DNA of 64,000 nt from Natronohydrobacter thiooxidans (GTDB lineage Bacteria; Pseudomonadota; Alphaproteobacteria; Rhodobacterales; Rhodobacteraceae). A model generated the notes under the pieces. That model was not told the DNA's origin. It saw nothing but the letters and a program-made list of their open reading frames with translations, and did not search any database. A program made the position numbers and the translations under genes. Location: assembly GCF_001884735.1 (NCBI RefSeq), contig NZ_MJAP01000012.1, forward strand, positions 186,001-250,000, given 5' to 3'. Numbering within the stretch: position 1 is the stretch's first letter; every line of letters starts with the position of its first letter. Positions 1 to 8,374 of the stretch are shown here, piece after piece.

Positions 1-30
1 CGAGGCGAAGAAGGTGAGCGCTGGCCATGA
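1..30 (+). CDS. C-terminal end of an upstream gene (partial)
   Basis: Frame 1 from the window edge reads RGEEGERWP and then a TGA that overlaps the ATG of the next gene (ATGA). This is the same translational-coupling arrangement used throughout the window, so it is probably the tail of an upstream gene in the same operon as the IclR regulator. Nine residues are too few to assign a family. Confidence 0.4.
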   Translation, partial: RGEEGERWP

Positions 31-815
31 CGCATCAGACCACAACCTCGGAGGATGACGTGGATCGCAGCGAACGGATCCCGACGACCCTGCGGTTGCT
101 GACCTTGCTGGAAGAAGTTGTCCGGCGGGGCGGGCCGGTCACGCCGACCGACCTCGCGGACACAACCGATCTGCCAAAGGCCACACTGCACCGTTTGTTT
201 CAGACGCTCGAAACAGAGGGCTATCTGCAGCGCGAACCCGATGGGCGTGCCTATTCCGTAGGACCGCGCACGCGCTCCCTGGCCATGGCCACCATGTCCT
301 CGATGCGGATGCGCACACCGCGTCTGGCAATCATGCGCGCGCTCGCCAAGGATATCGGCGAAACCTGCAATTTCGCCATCCCGGACCGCGAGGCGATGGT
401 CTATCTTGACCGGGTCGAAACCGAATGGCCCCTGCGCGTGCAATTCTCGGTCGGCACGCAGGTGCCATTCTACTGCACGGCGGGCGGCAAGCTCTATCTC
501 TCCACGCTCAGCAATCTGCGTCTGGGCAGCTATCTGCGCAATGCCGATCTGACGCGGCTGACCCCCAACACGATCACCGATCCCGAAGCCCTGCGCGCCG
601 AGATCATGAAGATCCGCGAGCAGGGTTTTGCCGTCGATAACGAGGAATTCCTCGAAGGCGTGATCGCCTTCGCCATGCCGCTCCGCGACCAACATGGCCG
701 GATGCCGGCGACAATCGCCTTTCAGGGACCAACGCAGCGCATCTCGGTCGAGCAAGGCTATACCCATCTGCCGCGCCTAAAGCGCGCGGCAGAGGAATTG
801 TCAGCCCTGCTCTGA
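27..815 (+). CDS. IclR-family transcriptional regulator
   Basis: This 262-residue protein has the two-domain IclR layout. An N-terminal winged helix spans about residues 17-75 and includes the recognition-helix region LPKATLHRLFQTLETEGYL. A C-terminal effector-binding domain spans about 85-262, with the family signature region around EEFLEGVIAFAMPLRD. IclR proteins sense small carboxylic or aromatic acids and control nearby catabolic genes. The start ATG overlaps the stop of an upstream frame, suggesting co-transcription with a gene outside the window. It runs convergently into the quinone oxidoreductase gene with only 8 bp between stop codons. The target genes cannot be named from this sequence. 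Confidence 0.93.
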   Translation: MTHQTTTSEDDVDRSERIPTTLRLLTLLEEVVRRGGPVTPTDLADTTDLPKATLHRLFQTLETEGYLQREPDGRAYSVGPRTRSLAMATMSSMRMRTPRLAIMRALAKDIGETCNFAIPDREAMVYLDRVETEWPLRVQFSVGTQVPFYCTAGGKLYLSTLSNLRLGSYLRNADLTRLTPNTITDPEALRAEIMKIREQGFAVDNEEFLEGVIAFAMPLRDQHGRMPATIAFQGPTQRISVEQGYTHLPRLKRAAEELSALL

Positions 816-823
816 CCCGCTCG

Positions 824-1804
824 TCACGGAATCAGAACCGAACTTCCTGTCGTCACGCGCGCTTCCATGTCGCGATGCGCCTGCGCAACATCGGCGAGCG
901 CATAATCCTGTCCGATGCGGATCTGCACCTTGCCGCTTTCGACCATTTCGAACAGTTCCGCCGCCATGGCCTGACAGGTCGCATGATCCGCGATATGAGT
1001 AAACAGCGTGGGCCGTGTCACTTGCAACGACCCTTTCGCACTCAGAATCCCCAGATCGAAGGGCGGCACCTTGCCCGAGGCATTGCCAAAACTGATCAGC
1101 ATGCCCAGCGGGCGCAGACTGTCGAGCGACCGCTCGAAGGTCGCGGCACCGATGGAATCCATCACCACATCAACCCCGCGCCCATCCGTCAACTCACGAA
1201 CCCGCGCCACGAAATCTTCGCGCTCGTAATTGATCACCTCGGACGCGCCATGCTCCTTGGCAAGCGCGCATTTCTCATCCGTCCCGGCGGTGCCGATCAG
1301 CCGGATCCCCTTGGCGCGCGCCCATTGGCAGGCGATCAGGCCAACACCGCCAGCGGCAGCATGAAACAGAACCGTATCGCCCGCTTTCAGCGGCACAGTG
1401 CGCTCGAACAGATACTGCACGGTCAGGCCCTGCAGCATCATCGCGGCACCGGTGCGGAAATCAATGCTCTCGGGCAGGCGGCACACCTGCGCCGCGTTCA
1501 TCACCCGCGCCTCGCAATAAGCCCCCGGCGGTGCACTGGCATAGGCCACCCGGTCACCCACCGCCAGATGCGTGACACCTTCCCCCAGGGCCTCGACCAC
1601 ACCCGCACCCTCCATGCCAAGCACATGGGGCAAAGGCAGCGGATAGGTGCCCGCACGTTGGTAGATGTCGATAAAGTTCAACCCGCAAGCGTGATGGCGC
1701 ACCCGCACCTGCCCCGGTCCCGGTTCCCCCAGCGGAAGGGTCACCAGCTTCAGCACTTCCGGGCCACCGGGCGCGTCGAACTGGATGGCTTTTGTCTCGG
1801 TCAT
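824..1804 (-). CDS. Zinc-independent NAD(P)H:quinone oxidoreductase (MDR superfamily)
   Basis: The 326-residue protein reads as a medium-chain reductase of the QOR (quinone reductase/zeta-crystallin) group. It has an N-terminal GroES-like domain (HACGLNFIDIYQRAGTYP) and a nucleotide-binding Rossmann fold with HAAAGGVGLIACQWARAKG at about residues 145-165. The structural and catalytic zinc cysteine clusters of alcohol dehydrogenases are absent. Family members reduce quinones or enones with NADPH in the cytoplasm. The ATG at 1804 is preferred over an upstream in-frame ATG because GGAGGAG lies just in front of it and the protein then begins MTETKAIQFDAPGG as homologues do. Its physiological substrate is unknown. 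Confidence 0.9.
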   Translation of the reverse strand: MTETKAIQFDAPGGPEVLKLVTLPLGEPGPGQVRVRHHACGLNFIDIYQRAGTYPLPLPHVLGMEGAGVVEALGEGVTHLAVGDRVAYASAPPGAYCEARVMNAAQVCRLPESIDFRTGAAMMLQGLTVQYLFERTVPLKAGDTVLFHAAAGGVGLIACQWARAKGIRLIGTAGTDEKCALAKEHGASEVINYEREDFVARVRELTDGRGVDVVMDSIGAATFERSLDSLRPLGMLISFGNASGKVPPFDLGILSAKGSLQVTRPTLFTHIADHATCQAMAAELFEMVESGKVQIRIGQDYALADVAQAHRDMEARVTTGSSVLIP

Positions 1805-2000
1805 CGGGTCTCCTCCGTCGATTGATAGGTGCTGGTGGACGCCGCTCGCAACACGCGGTCCCGCGAGACGCAAAGCTGCCACAACCAGACGCACTAAAAG
1901 CCATTCAAGCGCCATGGGCAAGCATGATTGCGCAGCCGGTTACGGCGCTTCACAAGGTAGATCATTGCAAGAACCGCCGCAGTTGCGTAGCGTCCCGCCC

Positions 2001-2873
2001 ATGACCCATGCTGCCTCTCTCGCGCCACATCTGCCCGACTGGGTACAGGACGCCCGCCCGGACGGGCTGGATGCGGCCAGCTTCGGCGCAGGGGCCGCAT
2101 TGGCCATGCTGCACCTTGCCCAGCAGGATGCAGGCTTGCCCCAGCCCTTATGGCGCGCGCGGCTTGCGCTGCAGGCAGCGGAACACGGGGCCCGGCTGAC
2201 CGGACGCCCGGAATCCCCTGCGCAGATGCGCGATGAAGTCCACCTTTTGCGGCCGGGGGAAACGCCGGGACCGGCCGGGGCCATTGCGCTGGCATGGCTG
2301 CGCGCTGTCGAACGCCCGGTCAGCGCCGCCAATCTGCACCGCGCCCTGCCGCAACTGAGCGTAACACAACTGGAATCATGGACCCTACCTGCCAAGCAAA
2401 GCGCCATCACGCGGGCGGCGCAGGTCGTGCAGGCCGTGATGGCGGATATCGCGCGCGGCGAAACGACCGCGCTGATGCTCGCCGATGCCGCACTGGCCCA
2501 AGCGCTCGGCTGGCGGCATGTGGTCCCGCTTCTGGGCCGACATCTGTCGCGCCGGGATCTGCGTCTTGGCGCCGATGATCTGCGCCTTGCCTGCGCGCAA
2601 GCCATCATCCGCAGCAGCCGCACAGCACTTGCCACTGCAATGGATCTGACCCGCCGCGCCGCCATTCTGAAGGCGATCCGGCCCAAACTGCGGGCGCGCG
2701 GCGCGGATCAGGCGCTGGCCCAGTTCCTCACGCACGATGCCCTCGCGCCCTCGCGCGCATTGGTGCCCATGATGTCGGACCGGGCGGCACGGCGCTTCTG
2801 CGACCGGCTGGTAGAGCTTGGCGCCCTGCGCGAACTGACCGGGCGCGACAGCTTCCGCCTCTATGGGCTCTGA
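2001..2873 (+). CDS. DUF1403 family protein
   Basis: The 290-residue protein of unknown function matches DUF1403 in length and layout. An alpha-helical N-terminal half contains a GAALAMLHLAQQD region, and the C-terminal segment (about 255-290, AARRFCDRLVELGALREL then FRLYGL) resembles a winged helix. The ATG at 2001 is chosen because the family-like sequence begins there; the in-frame upstream stretch lacks family features. The stop is followed two bases later by the start of a ScpB homologue, so the two are almost certainly co-translated. From memory, DUF1403 genes often sit next to scpB-like genes on alphaproteobacterial plasmids. A role as partner of the ScpB protein is inference. Confidence 0.8.
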   Translation: MTHAASLAPHLPDWVQDARPDGLDAASFGAGAALAMLHLAQQDAGLPQPLWRARLALQAAEHGARLTGRPESPAQMRDEVHLLRPGETPGPAGAIALAWLRAVERPVSAANLHRALPQLSVTQLESWTLPAKQSAITRAAQVVQAVMADIARGETTALMLADAALAQALGWRHVVPLLGRHLSRRDLRLGADDLRLACAQAIIRSSRTALATAMDLTRRAAILKAIRPKLRARGADQALAQFLTHDALAPSRALVPMMSDRAARRFCDRLVELGALRELTGRDSFRLYGL

Positions 2874-2875
2874 CC

Positions 2876-3469
2876 ATGACCGCCGAGTTTGACCGCGACC
2901 TCTCCGACCTGCCGCCCGATCTGCGCTGGCGGGTCTGGATGCAGCGGATCGAGGCCGTGCTTTTCGCCTCTGCCCGGCCTGTCGAGCGCGCGGATCTGGC
3001 GCGCATCGTGGGACAGGGGGCGTCGGTCGATCTGTTGCTGACGGATCTGGCGGCGGATCTGGCGGACCGGCCCTATGAGATCGTGCAGCACGGCACTGCC
3101 TGGGCCATGCGAACCCGCCCGGCCTTTGGGCCGGTGATCCGTGCCGCTGCGGATGTGCAGGATCAGGCACTGAACCTCAGCGAGCGCGACCTGACCGTGC
3201 TGGTCGCCATCGCCCTGCACCAGCCCGCGACGCGCGACGATCTGCGCGAGCTTCTGGGACGCGAGGTCAGTCGCGACGCAATCGGCCGCCTGTCAGAGAG
3301 CGGGCTGATCGCGCCCGGCCCCCGCGCCCCGCGCCGGGGAGCCCCGCACAGCTTCATCACCACCGATAGATTCCTGGATGCCTTCAACCTTGCTTCGCTC
3401 GCAGATCTGACGGAACTCGACATGGCGCAGGATGCCGGGTTTCTGCCTTTGTCAAAAGCGCAGAGCTAA
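2876..3469 (+). CDS. scpB: ScpB-like SMC-Scp complex subunit
   Basis: The 197-residue protein resembles the kite subunit ScpB. The N-terminal winged helix includes IEAVLFASARPVERADLARI (about 25-45), and the second winged helix covers about 95-160 with LTVLVAIALHQPATRDDLRELLG. Chromosomal ScpB works with ScpA and SMC in chromosome compaction. Here no scpA or smc is adjacent; the partner gene is DUF1403, two bases upstream. The copy is therefore likely a replicon-borne paralogue, possibly working with DUF1403 or with the chromosomal complex. The gene converges on pcaQ, and the 84-bp gap has no clear terminator. Confidence 0.82.
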   Translation: MTAEFDRDLSDLPPDLRWRVWMQRIEAVLFASARPVERADLARIVGQGASVDLLLTDLAADLADRPYEIVQHGTAWAMRTRPAFGPVIRAAADVQDQALNLSERDLTVLVAIALHQPATRDDLRELLGREVSRDAIGRLSESGLIAPGPRAPRRGAPHSFITTDRFLDAFNLASLADLTELDMAQDAGFLPLSKAQS

Positions 3470-3553
3470 GGTCTGCGGGCAATCCCCATGATGCGATGAG
3501 GATCGCCACCCGCCTGCGACAGAACGTGCTGCTGCGACGTCGCCCGACGCGGT

Positions 3554-4462
3554 TCAGACCCGCCCCCTGATCTGCGTAGCCAGATGCCTCGAAAAGGCCC
3601 GCGCCGGGGCTGGAATCACCTCATTCGCGCGGCTCATGATCCCGACCGCCCCGCGCGTGGGGGCCGTCGGCAAAGCAAGCTGCACCAGATTACCCTTGGC
3701 AAGATCGTCTGCGACAACCCCAAGGCTGATGAACCAGACCACATTCGGCTCGGCGAGCGTCAGCGCGCGCCCGAAAGCCGAAGAGGCCGACTCGATCCGG
3801 TTGGGGAAGAGTGCAACCCCCTGCGCAATCAGCATCCGCGCGACAAGGGGCCGGATCGCGGTTTCCCGCGGTGGATAGAGCACCAGAAACCCGTCCAGAT
3901 CCGCAAAACTGTCAATCGAAACTGCCGGACTGTCCGGTCGCGCAACGATGACGACTTCTTCGGTATAGAGCTGCTGAAATGACAGGCCGGCCATGCTTTC
4001 AGGCCGTCCCAGCCGCCCCAGCACCAGATCAAGCCCGCCAGAGCGCAGCCGCGCGATCAGGTCAAGATGCGGCCCTTCGGTAACTTCCAGCAAGGTATCG
4101 GGATTGGCTGCGGCGAAACTGCGCGCGGCAGCGGGCAGGATGGCACCCGCCACACTGGGCAAGGCCCCGATCCGCAACCGGCTGGCCGCCTGTCCTGCCC
4201 CTTGCAGGCTTCGCAGCCCGTGGCGGATGGCCGCCGTGGATTGCTCTGCATATTGCAGGAACACCTCGCCCTCCGGGGTCAGCCGCAAACCCGCGCGACT
4301 GCGTTCCGCAAGCACATGCCCGGTGATGTCCTCAAGCTCTTTCAGGGTCTTGGAAACCGCCGGTTGGGTCAGGTTCAGACGCTCTGCCGCGCGTTTCAGA
4401 CTCGCAGCGCGCGCAACAGCGGTGAAGATCTCAAGATGTCGGAACTTGATACGGCGCTCCAA
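3554..4462 (-). CDS. pcaQ: LysR-family activator of protocatechuate genes (PcaQ)
   Basis: The 302-residue LysR protein has an N-terminal helix-turn-helix (about 1-60, RHLEIFTAVARAASLKRAAE then LTQPAVSKTLKELE) and a periplasmic-binding-like effector domain from about 90. It lies divergent from the pobA-pca operon, the usual position of PcaQ, which activates pca genes in response to beta-carboxy-cis,cis-muconate or beta-ketoadipate enol-lactone. I choose the TTG at 4462: AAAAGGGAAA lies just upstream, and the protein then begins LERRIKFRHLE as in PcaQ relatives. The only in-frame ATG, at 4555, would put the start nearly against the pobA ATG and add a poorly conserved leader. Confidence 0.85.
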   Translation of the reverse strand: MERRIKFRHLEIFTAVARAASLKRAAERLNLTQPAVSKTLKELEDITGHVLAERSRAGLRLTPEGEVFLQYAEQSTAAIRHGLRSLQGAGQAASRLRIGALPSVAGAILPAAARSFAAANPDTLLEVTEGPHLDLIARLRSGGLDLVLGRLGRPESMAGLSFQQLYTEEVVIVARPDSPAVSIDSFADLDGFLVLYPPRETAIRPLVARMLIAQGVALFPNRIESASSAFGRALTLAEPNVVWFISLGVVADDLAKGNLVQLALPTAPTRGAVGIMSRANEVIPAPARAFSRHLATQIRGRV

Positions 4463-4558
4463 TACTTTCCCTTTTCGATAACTAACAGCACGAATTTTCA
4501 ATTTTATTAGCAACACCGTTATGTAAATGAAAGAGCAGAGGCGAGAAAGAGGCACGAT
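4463..4558. promoter_or_regulatory. Divergent pcaQ/pobA control region
   Basis: This AT-rich 96-bp gap separates the divergent start codons of pcaQ and pobA and must carry both promoters. ATAAC at 4478-4482 and GTTAT at 4518-4522 form inverted half-sites separated by 35 bp, similar to half-sites of the published PcaQ box (ATAACC-N4-GGTTAA), but the spacing does not match that box. Assignment as the PcaQ site is tentative. Confidence 0.4.
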
Positions 4559-5728
4559 ATGAAAACCAGAGTCGCAATCATCGGCGGGGGCCCCTCAGGG
4601 CTGCTATTGTCGCAATTGCTGCATCTGCGCGGCATCGACAGCATCGTGCTGGAGCGCCAGACAAAGGAACATGTGCTGGGACGGATCAGGGCAGGTGTGC
4701 TTGAACAAGGGCTGGTCAAGCTTCTGGAACAGGCGGGTTGCGCAGACAGGCTGCACGCCGAAGGCTATGTGCATGATGGCACATTGATCTCTTACGACAA
4801 TTCCATGTTCCGCATCGATTTTACCGAACATACCGGGACACCGGTCATCGTCTATGGCCAGACCGAAGTGACACGCGACCTCTATGCCGCGCGCGACGCT
4901 GCAGGCGGGCATATCGAGTTTCAGGTCGAGGATGTGGTGATCCACGGGGCCGATACGGACGCGCCCCATGTCACCTATACATCCCAAGGCCAGCAGCATC
5001 GCATTGACTGCGATTTCATCGCCGGTTGCGACGGGTTTCACGGGGTCAGCCGTCAGTCCATCCCGCTGACGGTCCGGCGCGAATACGAGAAGATCTATCC
5101 TTTCGGCTGGCTTGGCATCCTCAGCCAGACACCTCCGGTCGCGGAGGAACTGATCTACGCAAATTCGCCGCGCGGTTTCGCGCTGTGCTCCATGCGCAAC
5201 GAGAACCTGAGCCGCTATTACATCCAATGCGCGCTCAGCGACAAACCCGAAGACTGGAGTGATGAGGACTTCTGGCAGGAACTGAAGCGGCGCATCCCGG
5301 CGGATCAGGCCGAGAAACTGGTCACGGGGCCCAGCATCGAGAAATCCATCGCGCCGCTGCGCTCCTTCGTGACCGAACCCATGCGCTGGGGCCGACTGTT
5401 TCTCTGCGGGGATGCCGCGCATATCGTGCCGCCCACCGGGGCCAAGGGGCTGAACACGGCGGCCTCGGATGTGCATTATCTGTATCAGGGGCTGTGCGAC
5501 TATTACGAAAACGACTCGACCGCCGGAATTGACAGCTATTCGGAAAAGGCCCTTGCCCGCATCTGGAAGGCCGAGCGTTTCAGCTGGTGGTTTTCATCGC
5601 TCATGCACCGCTATCCGGACCAGTCGGAATTTGACCTCAAGATGCAGCTGGCCGAGCTGGAATTTCTGCGCACCAATAAAAGCGCGCAGCAGGCCATGGC
5701 CGAAAACTATGTGGGATTGCCCTATTGA
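4559..5728 (+). CDS. pobA: 4-hydroxybenzoate 3-monooxygenase
   Basis: The 389-residue flavoprotein hydroxylates 4-hydroxybenzoate to protocatechuate using NADPH, FAD and O2. Three group A flavin hydroxylase motifs are visible: the dinucleotide-binding GGGPSG at about 10-15, the DG motif GCDGFHGVSR at about 160, and the GD motif LFLCGDAAHIVPPTGAKGLN at about 280-300. The length agrees with the Pseudomonas enzyme (394 residues). It is the first gene of the operon; its TGA overlaps the pcaD start as TGATG. Expression is probably governed by PcaQ, encoded divergently. Confidence 0.97.
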   Translation: MKTRVAIIGGGPSGLLLSQLLHLRGIDSIVLERQTKEHVLGRIRAGVLEQGLVKLLEQAGCADRLHAEGYVHDGTLISYDNSMFRIDFTEHTGTPVIVYGQTEVTRDLYAARDAAGGHIEFQVEDVVIHGADTDAPHVTYTSQGQQHRIDCDFIAGCDGFHGVSRQSIPLTVRREYEKIYPFGWLGILSQTPPVAEELIYANSPRGFALCSMRNENLSRYYIQCALSDKPEDWSDEDFWQELKRRIPADQAEKLVTGPSIEKSIAPLRSFVTEPMRWGRLFLCGDAAHIVPPTGAKGLNTAASDVHYLYQGLCDYYENDSTAGIDSYSEKALARIWKAERFSWWFSSLMHRYPDQSEFDLKMQLAELEFLRTNKSAQQAMAENYVGLPY

Positions 5729-6516
5729 TGCAGGCGATCCGGGTAAATGATGTCACGCTACATGTGGTGGCAGAAGGGCCGCCAGACGCGCCTGCCGTGT
5801 TGTTCGCCAATTCGCTGGGCACGGATCTGCGGCTCTGGGACGCGGTGCTGCCATATCTGCCGACAGGGCTGCGCTATGTGCGTTACGACAAGCGCGGGCA
5901 TGGCCTGTCCGAATGCCCCGCGGGGGGTTGGACAATCGCCGATCTGGCCCAGGATGCCGAAGCGCTGATCGAGGCGCTCGATCTTGGCCCTGTCCTGTTT
6001 GTCGGCCTCTCCATCGGCGGCATGATCGGCCAGCAACTTGCCGCCACCCGCCCCGACCTTGTACGCGCGCTGGTTCTGTCGAACACGGCGGCGCGGATGG
6101 GCACGCCGGAGATGTGGGCCACACGGATTGCCGCGATCAGGGCGCAAGACCTGCAGGCGATGGAAAGCACCATTCTGGACCGCTGGTTCGGCCCGGCCTT
6201 CCGGCACGGAGCCGAGGCCACCCTATGGGGCGCAATGCTGTCGCGCACGCCGCAAGCCGGATACCTCTCCTGCTGCGCCGCCATCGCGCAAGCTGATCTG
6301 ACAGAACAGACTGCGCGCCTGAATTTACCTGTATTGGCCATCGCAGGGGAAATGGACGGCGCCAGCCCGCCCGAACTGGTCGCGGACACGGCGCGGCGCA
6401 TTCCGGGCAGCCAGTGCCATGTCATCCCCGGCACAGGACATCTGCCCTGTGTCGAAGACCCGCGCGCCTATGCCGCGATCCTGTCGCCATTCCTGAAGGA
6501 GCATTCGAATGTCTGA
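5728..6516 (+). CDS. pcaD: 3-oxoadipate enol-lactonase
   Basis: This alpha/beta-hydrolase of 262 residues hydrolyses beta-ketoadipate enol-lactone to beta-ketoadipate. The nucleophile elbow is GLSIGG (Ser about 95), and the C-terminal catalytic histidine is in GTGHLPCVE (about 235). The start ATG at 5728 overlaps the pobA stop, and its end overlaps the pcaC start by 8 bp, so translation of the three genes is coupled. Confidence 0.95.
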   Translation: MQAIRVNDVTLHVVAEGPPDAPAVLFANSLGTDLRLWDAVLPYLPTGLRYVRYDKRGHGLSECPAGGWTIADLAQDAEALIEALDLGPVLFVGLSIGGMIGQQLAATRPDLVRALVLSNTAARMGTPEMWATRIAAIRAQDLQAMESTILDRWFGPAFRHGAEATLWGAMLSRTPQAGYLSCCAAIAQADLTEQTARLNLPVLAIAGEMDGASPPELVADTARRIPGSQCHVIPGTGHLPCVEDPRAYAAILSPFLKEHSNV

Positions 6517-6889
6517 CCGTCACGCCGATGGAATGGCCACGCGCCGCGCGGTTCTGGGGGATGCCCATGTCGACAGGGCCGAAGCCGCCAAGACCGACTT
6601 TGATGCGCCCTTCCAGCGGCTTATCACCGAAAGCGCCTGGGGCACGGTCTGGGCAGACACCACGATCACGCAACGCGAACGCTCGATGCTGACACTCGCG
6701 CTTCTCGCCGCGACCGGAAATTTCGAAGAGATCCCGATGCATATCCGTGCCACTCTCCGGACCGGCGCCGCGAAAGAGGATGTGATGCAGGCGTTTCTTC
6801 ATGTGGCGATCTATGCCGGCGTGCCAAAGGCGAACCATGCCATCAAGCTTGCCAAACAGACCTATGCGGAAATGGAGGCTACGCAATGA
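6509..6889 (+). CDS. pcaC: 4-carboxymuconolactone decarboxylase
   Basis: The 126-residue protein is a typical stand-alone PcaC of the AhpD-like fold. It decarboxylates gamma-carboxymuconolactone to beta-ketoadipate enol-lactone. The conserved tracts [20 protein letters not shown] and [20 protein letters not shown] cover the catalytic helix bundle. It overlaps pcaD by 8 bp and pcaH by 4 bp (ATGA). Some bacteria fuse PcaC to PcaD; here they remain separate. Confidence 0.96.
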   Translation: MSDRHADGMATRRAVLGDAHVDRAEAAKTDFDAPFQRLITESAWGTVWADTTITQRERSMLTLALLAATGNFEEIPMHIRATLRTGAAKEDVMQAFLHVAIYAGVPKANHAIKLAKQTYAEMEATQ

Positions 6890-7614
6890 GACAGCCCGCA
6901 GAATATTACCAGCGTGACCGGACACTGCACCCGCCCGCCTACACGCCCGGCTACAAGACCAGCGTCGCGCGCAGCCCGCGTCAGGCATTGATCTCGCTGG
7001 AGAATACAGCCAGCGAAATCACCGGCCCGCGCTTTGGCCATGGCGATATCGACCCCGGCGACAATGATCTGATCAGCAATTATGCCCGCCCCGGCGAAAG
7101 CCCCATCGGCGAGCGCATCATCCTGCACGGGCGGGTTCTGGACGAGAATGCACGCCCCCTGCCCCGGACCCTGGTGGAAATCTGGCAGGCCAATGCGGGC
7201 GGGCGCTACCGGCACCGCAAGGACACCTATCTTGCGCCGATCGACCCGAATTTCGGCGGCTGCGGTCGGACCCTGACCGACGAGAACGGCTATTTCTTCT
7301 TCCGCACCGTCAAGCCCGGTGCCTATCCATGGCGCAACATGGTGAATAACTGGCGTCCGGCGCATATTCATGTGTCAGTCTTCGGCGCGGCCTTTGTCCA
7401 GCGGCTGATCACGCAATGCTATTTCGAAGGCGATCCCCTGATCCCGATCTGCCCGATTGTTCAGACCATCCCGGACCCGCAAGCGATTGAACAGCTTGTG
7501 GCGAAGCTTGACCTGAACGCCACCATCCCGCTGGATTCCATCGCCTACAAATTCGACATCGTGCTGCGCGGGCGCCGCTCCACCCTGTTCGAAAATCGTC
7601 TGGAAGGAAACTGA
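6886..7614 (+). CDS. pcaH: Protocatechuate 3,4-dioxygenase beta subunit
   Basis: The 242-residue beta subunit carries the non-haem Fe(III) site of the intradiol dioxygenase. The four expected ligands are present as Tyr108 (GRYRH), Tyr147 (GAYPW), His160 and His162 (RPAHIHVS), the same numbering as the Pseudomonas beta subunit. With PcaG it opens protocatechuate between the hydroxyl groups to give beta-carboxy-cis,cis-muconate. The ATG overlaps the pcaC stop, and pcaG follows three bases after its own stop. Confidence 0.97.
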   Translation: MRQPAEYYQRDRTLHPPAYTPGYKTSVARSPRQALISLENTASEITGPRFGHGDIDPGDNDLISNYARPGESPIGERIILHGRVLDENARPLPRTLVEIWQANAGGRYRHRKDTYLAPIDPNFGGCGRTLTDENGYFFFRTVKPGAYPWRNMVNNWRPAHIHVSVFGAAFVQRLITQCYFEGDPLIPICPIVQTIPDPQAIEQLVAKLDLNATIPLDSIAYKFDIVLRGRRSTLFENRLEGN

Positions 7615-7617
7615 GCC

Positions 7618-8238
7618 ATGCCGCAGACGCTGAACTACCTGCGCGAAACCGCCTCGCAGACCGCCGGGCCCTATGTGCATATCGGGCTTGCGCCGGGTGC
7701 TGCCGGGTTTGACATCTACCGGCAGGAACTGGGCTGGGACATCGCCGGACGGAATGCCGAGGGCGAACGCATCCGGGTCGAGGGGCTGGTGATCGACGGC
7801 ACCGGCTCGCCGGTCAAGGATGTACTGATCGAAATCTGGCAGGCCAATGCGCAAGGCCATTACGCCCATCCCGAAGGCGGCGGGCCGGTCGAGGACGGGT
7901 TTCGCGGCTGGGGCCGTGTGATCACCGATTTCGATACCGGGCAATGGGGTTTCGAGACGGTCAAGCCAGGATCTGTGCCGGGCCGGAACGGCAGCGTTCA
8001 GGCACCCCATCTGAATCTGTGGATCGTGGCGCGCGGCATCAATGTCGGCCTGAACACAAGGCTCTATTTTGACGACGAGAGCGACGCCAATGCCGCCGAT
8101 CCGGTCCTGAATCTGATCGAATGGCAGAACCGCCGCCCGACCCTGATCGCAAAGCGCGGCCTGCAGGATGGCAAACCGGTCTATCGTTTCGATATTCACC
8201 TTCAGGGCGAGCACGAGACGGTCTTTTTCGACGTCTGA
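7618..8238 (+). CDS. pcaG: Protocatechuate 3,4-dioxygenase alpha subunit
   Basis: The 206-residue alpha subunit shares the intradiol dioxygenase beta-sandwich (VLIEIWQANAQGHYAHP, then PHLNLWIVARGINVGLNTRL) but lacks the two-His iron ligand pair of PcaH, as normal for alpha subunits. It is the last gene of the operon. The cycloisomerase gene pcaB, needed for the next step, and the pcaIJF genes are not in this window and must lie elsewhere. Confidence 0.96.
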   Translation: MPQTLNYLRETASQTAGPYVHIGLAPGAAGFDIYRQELGWDIAGRNAEGERIRVEGLVIDGTGSPVKDVLIEIWQANAQGHYAHPEGGGPVEDGFRGWGRVITDFDTGQWGFETVKPGSVPGRNGSVQAPHLNLWIVARGINVGLNTRLYFDDESDANAADPVLNLIEWQNRRPTLIAKRGLQDGKPVYRFDIHLQGEHETVFFDV

Positions 8239-8374
8239 CAGGACATGAGCAGACGCGGCTTGCCCGCGTCGCTCAAACTTGTTCAGAAGGGGCGAAAGGG
8301 CGGGCGCCTCCCTCTGCAATCGCGGCCCATCTGGCCCTGCGATCCGTCAGATCAACGCCCGCACCCCCGCAGGA

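Noticed and set aside
875..1825. Long plus-strand open frame across the quinone oxidoreductase gene
   Set aside because: It is the reverse complement of a well-supported gene, has no family-like sequence and is rich in Arg/Gly/His as expected for a shadow frame in GC-rich DNA.
1914..2000. Upstream in-frame ATG for the DUF1403 gene
   Set aside because: The extra N-terminus has no similarity to the family, whose typical start coincides with the ATG at 2001.
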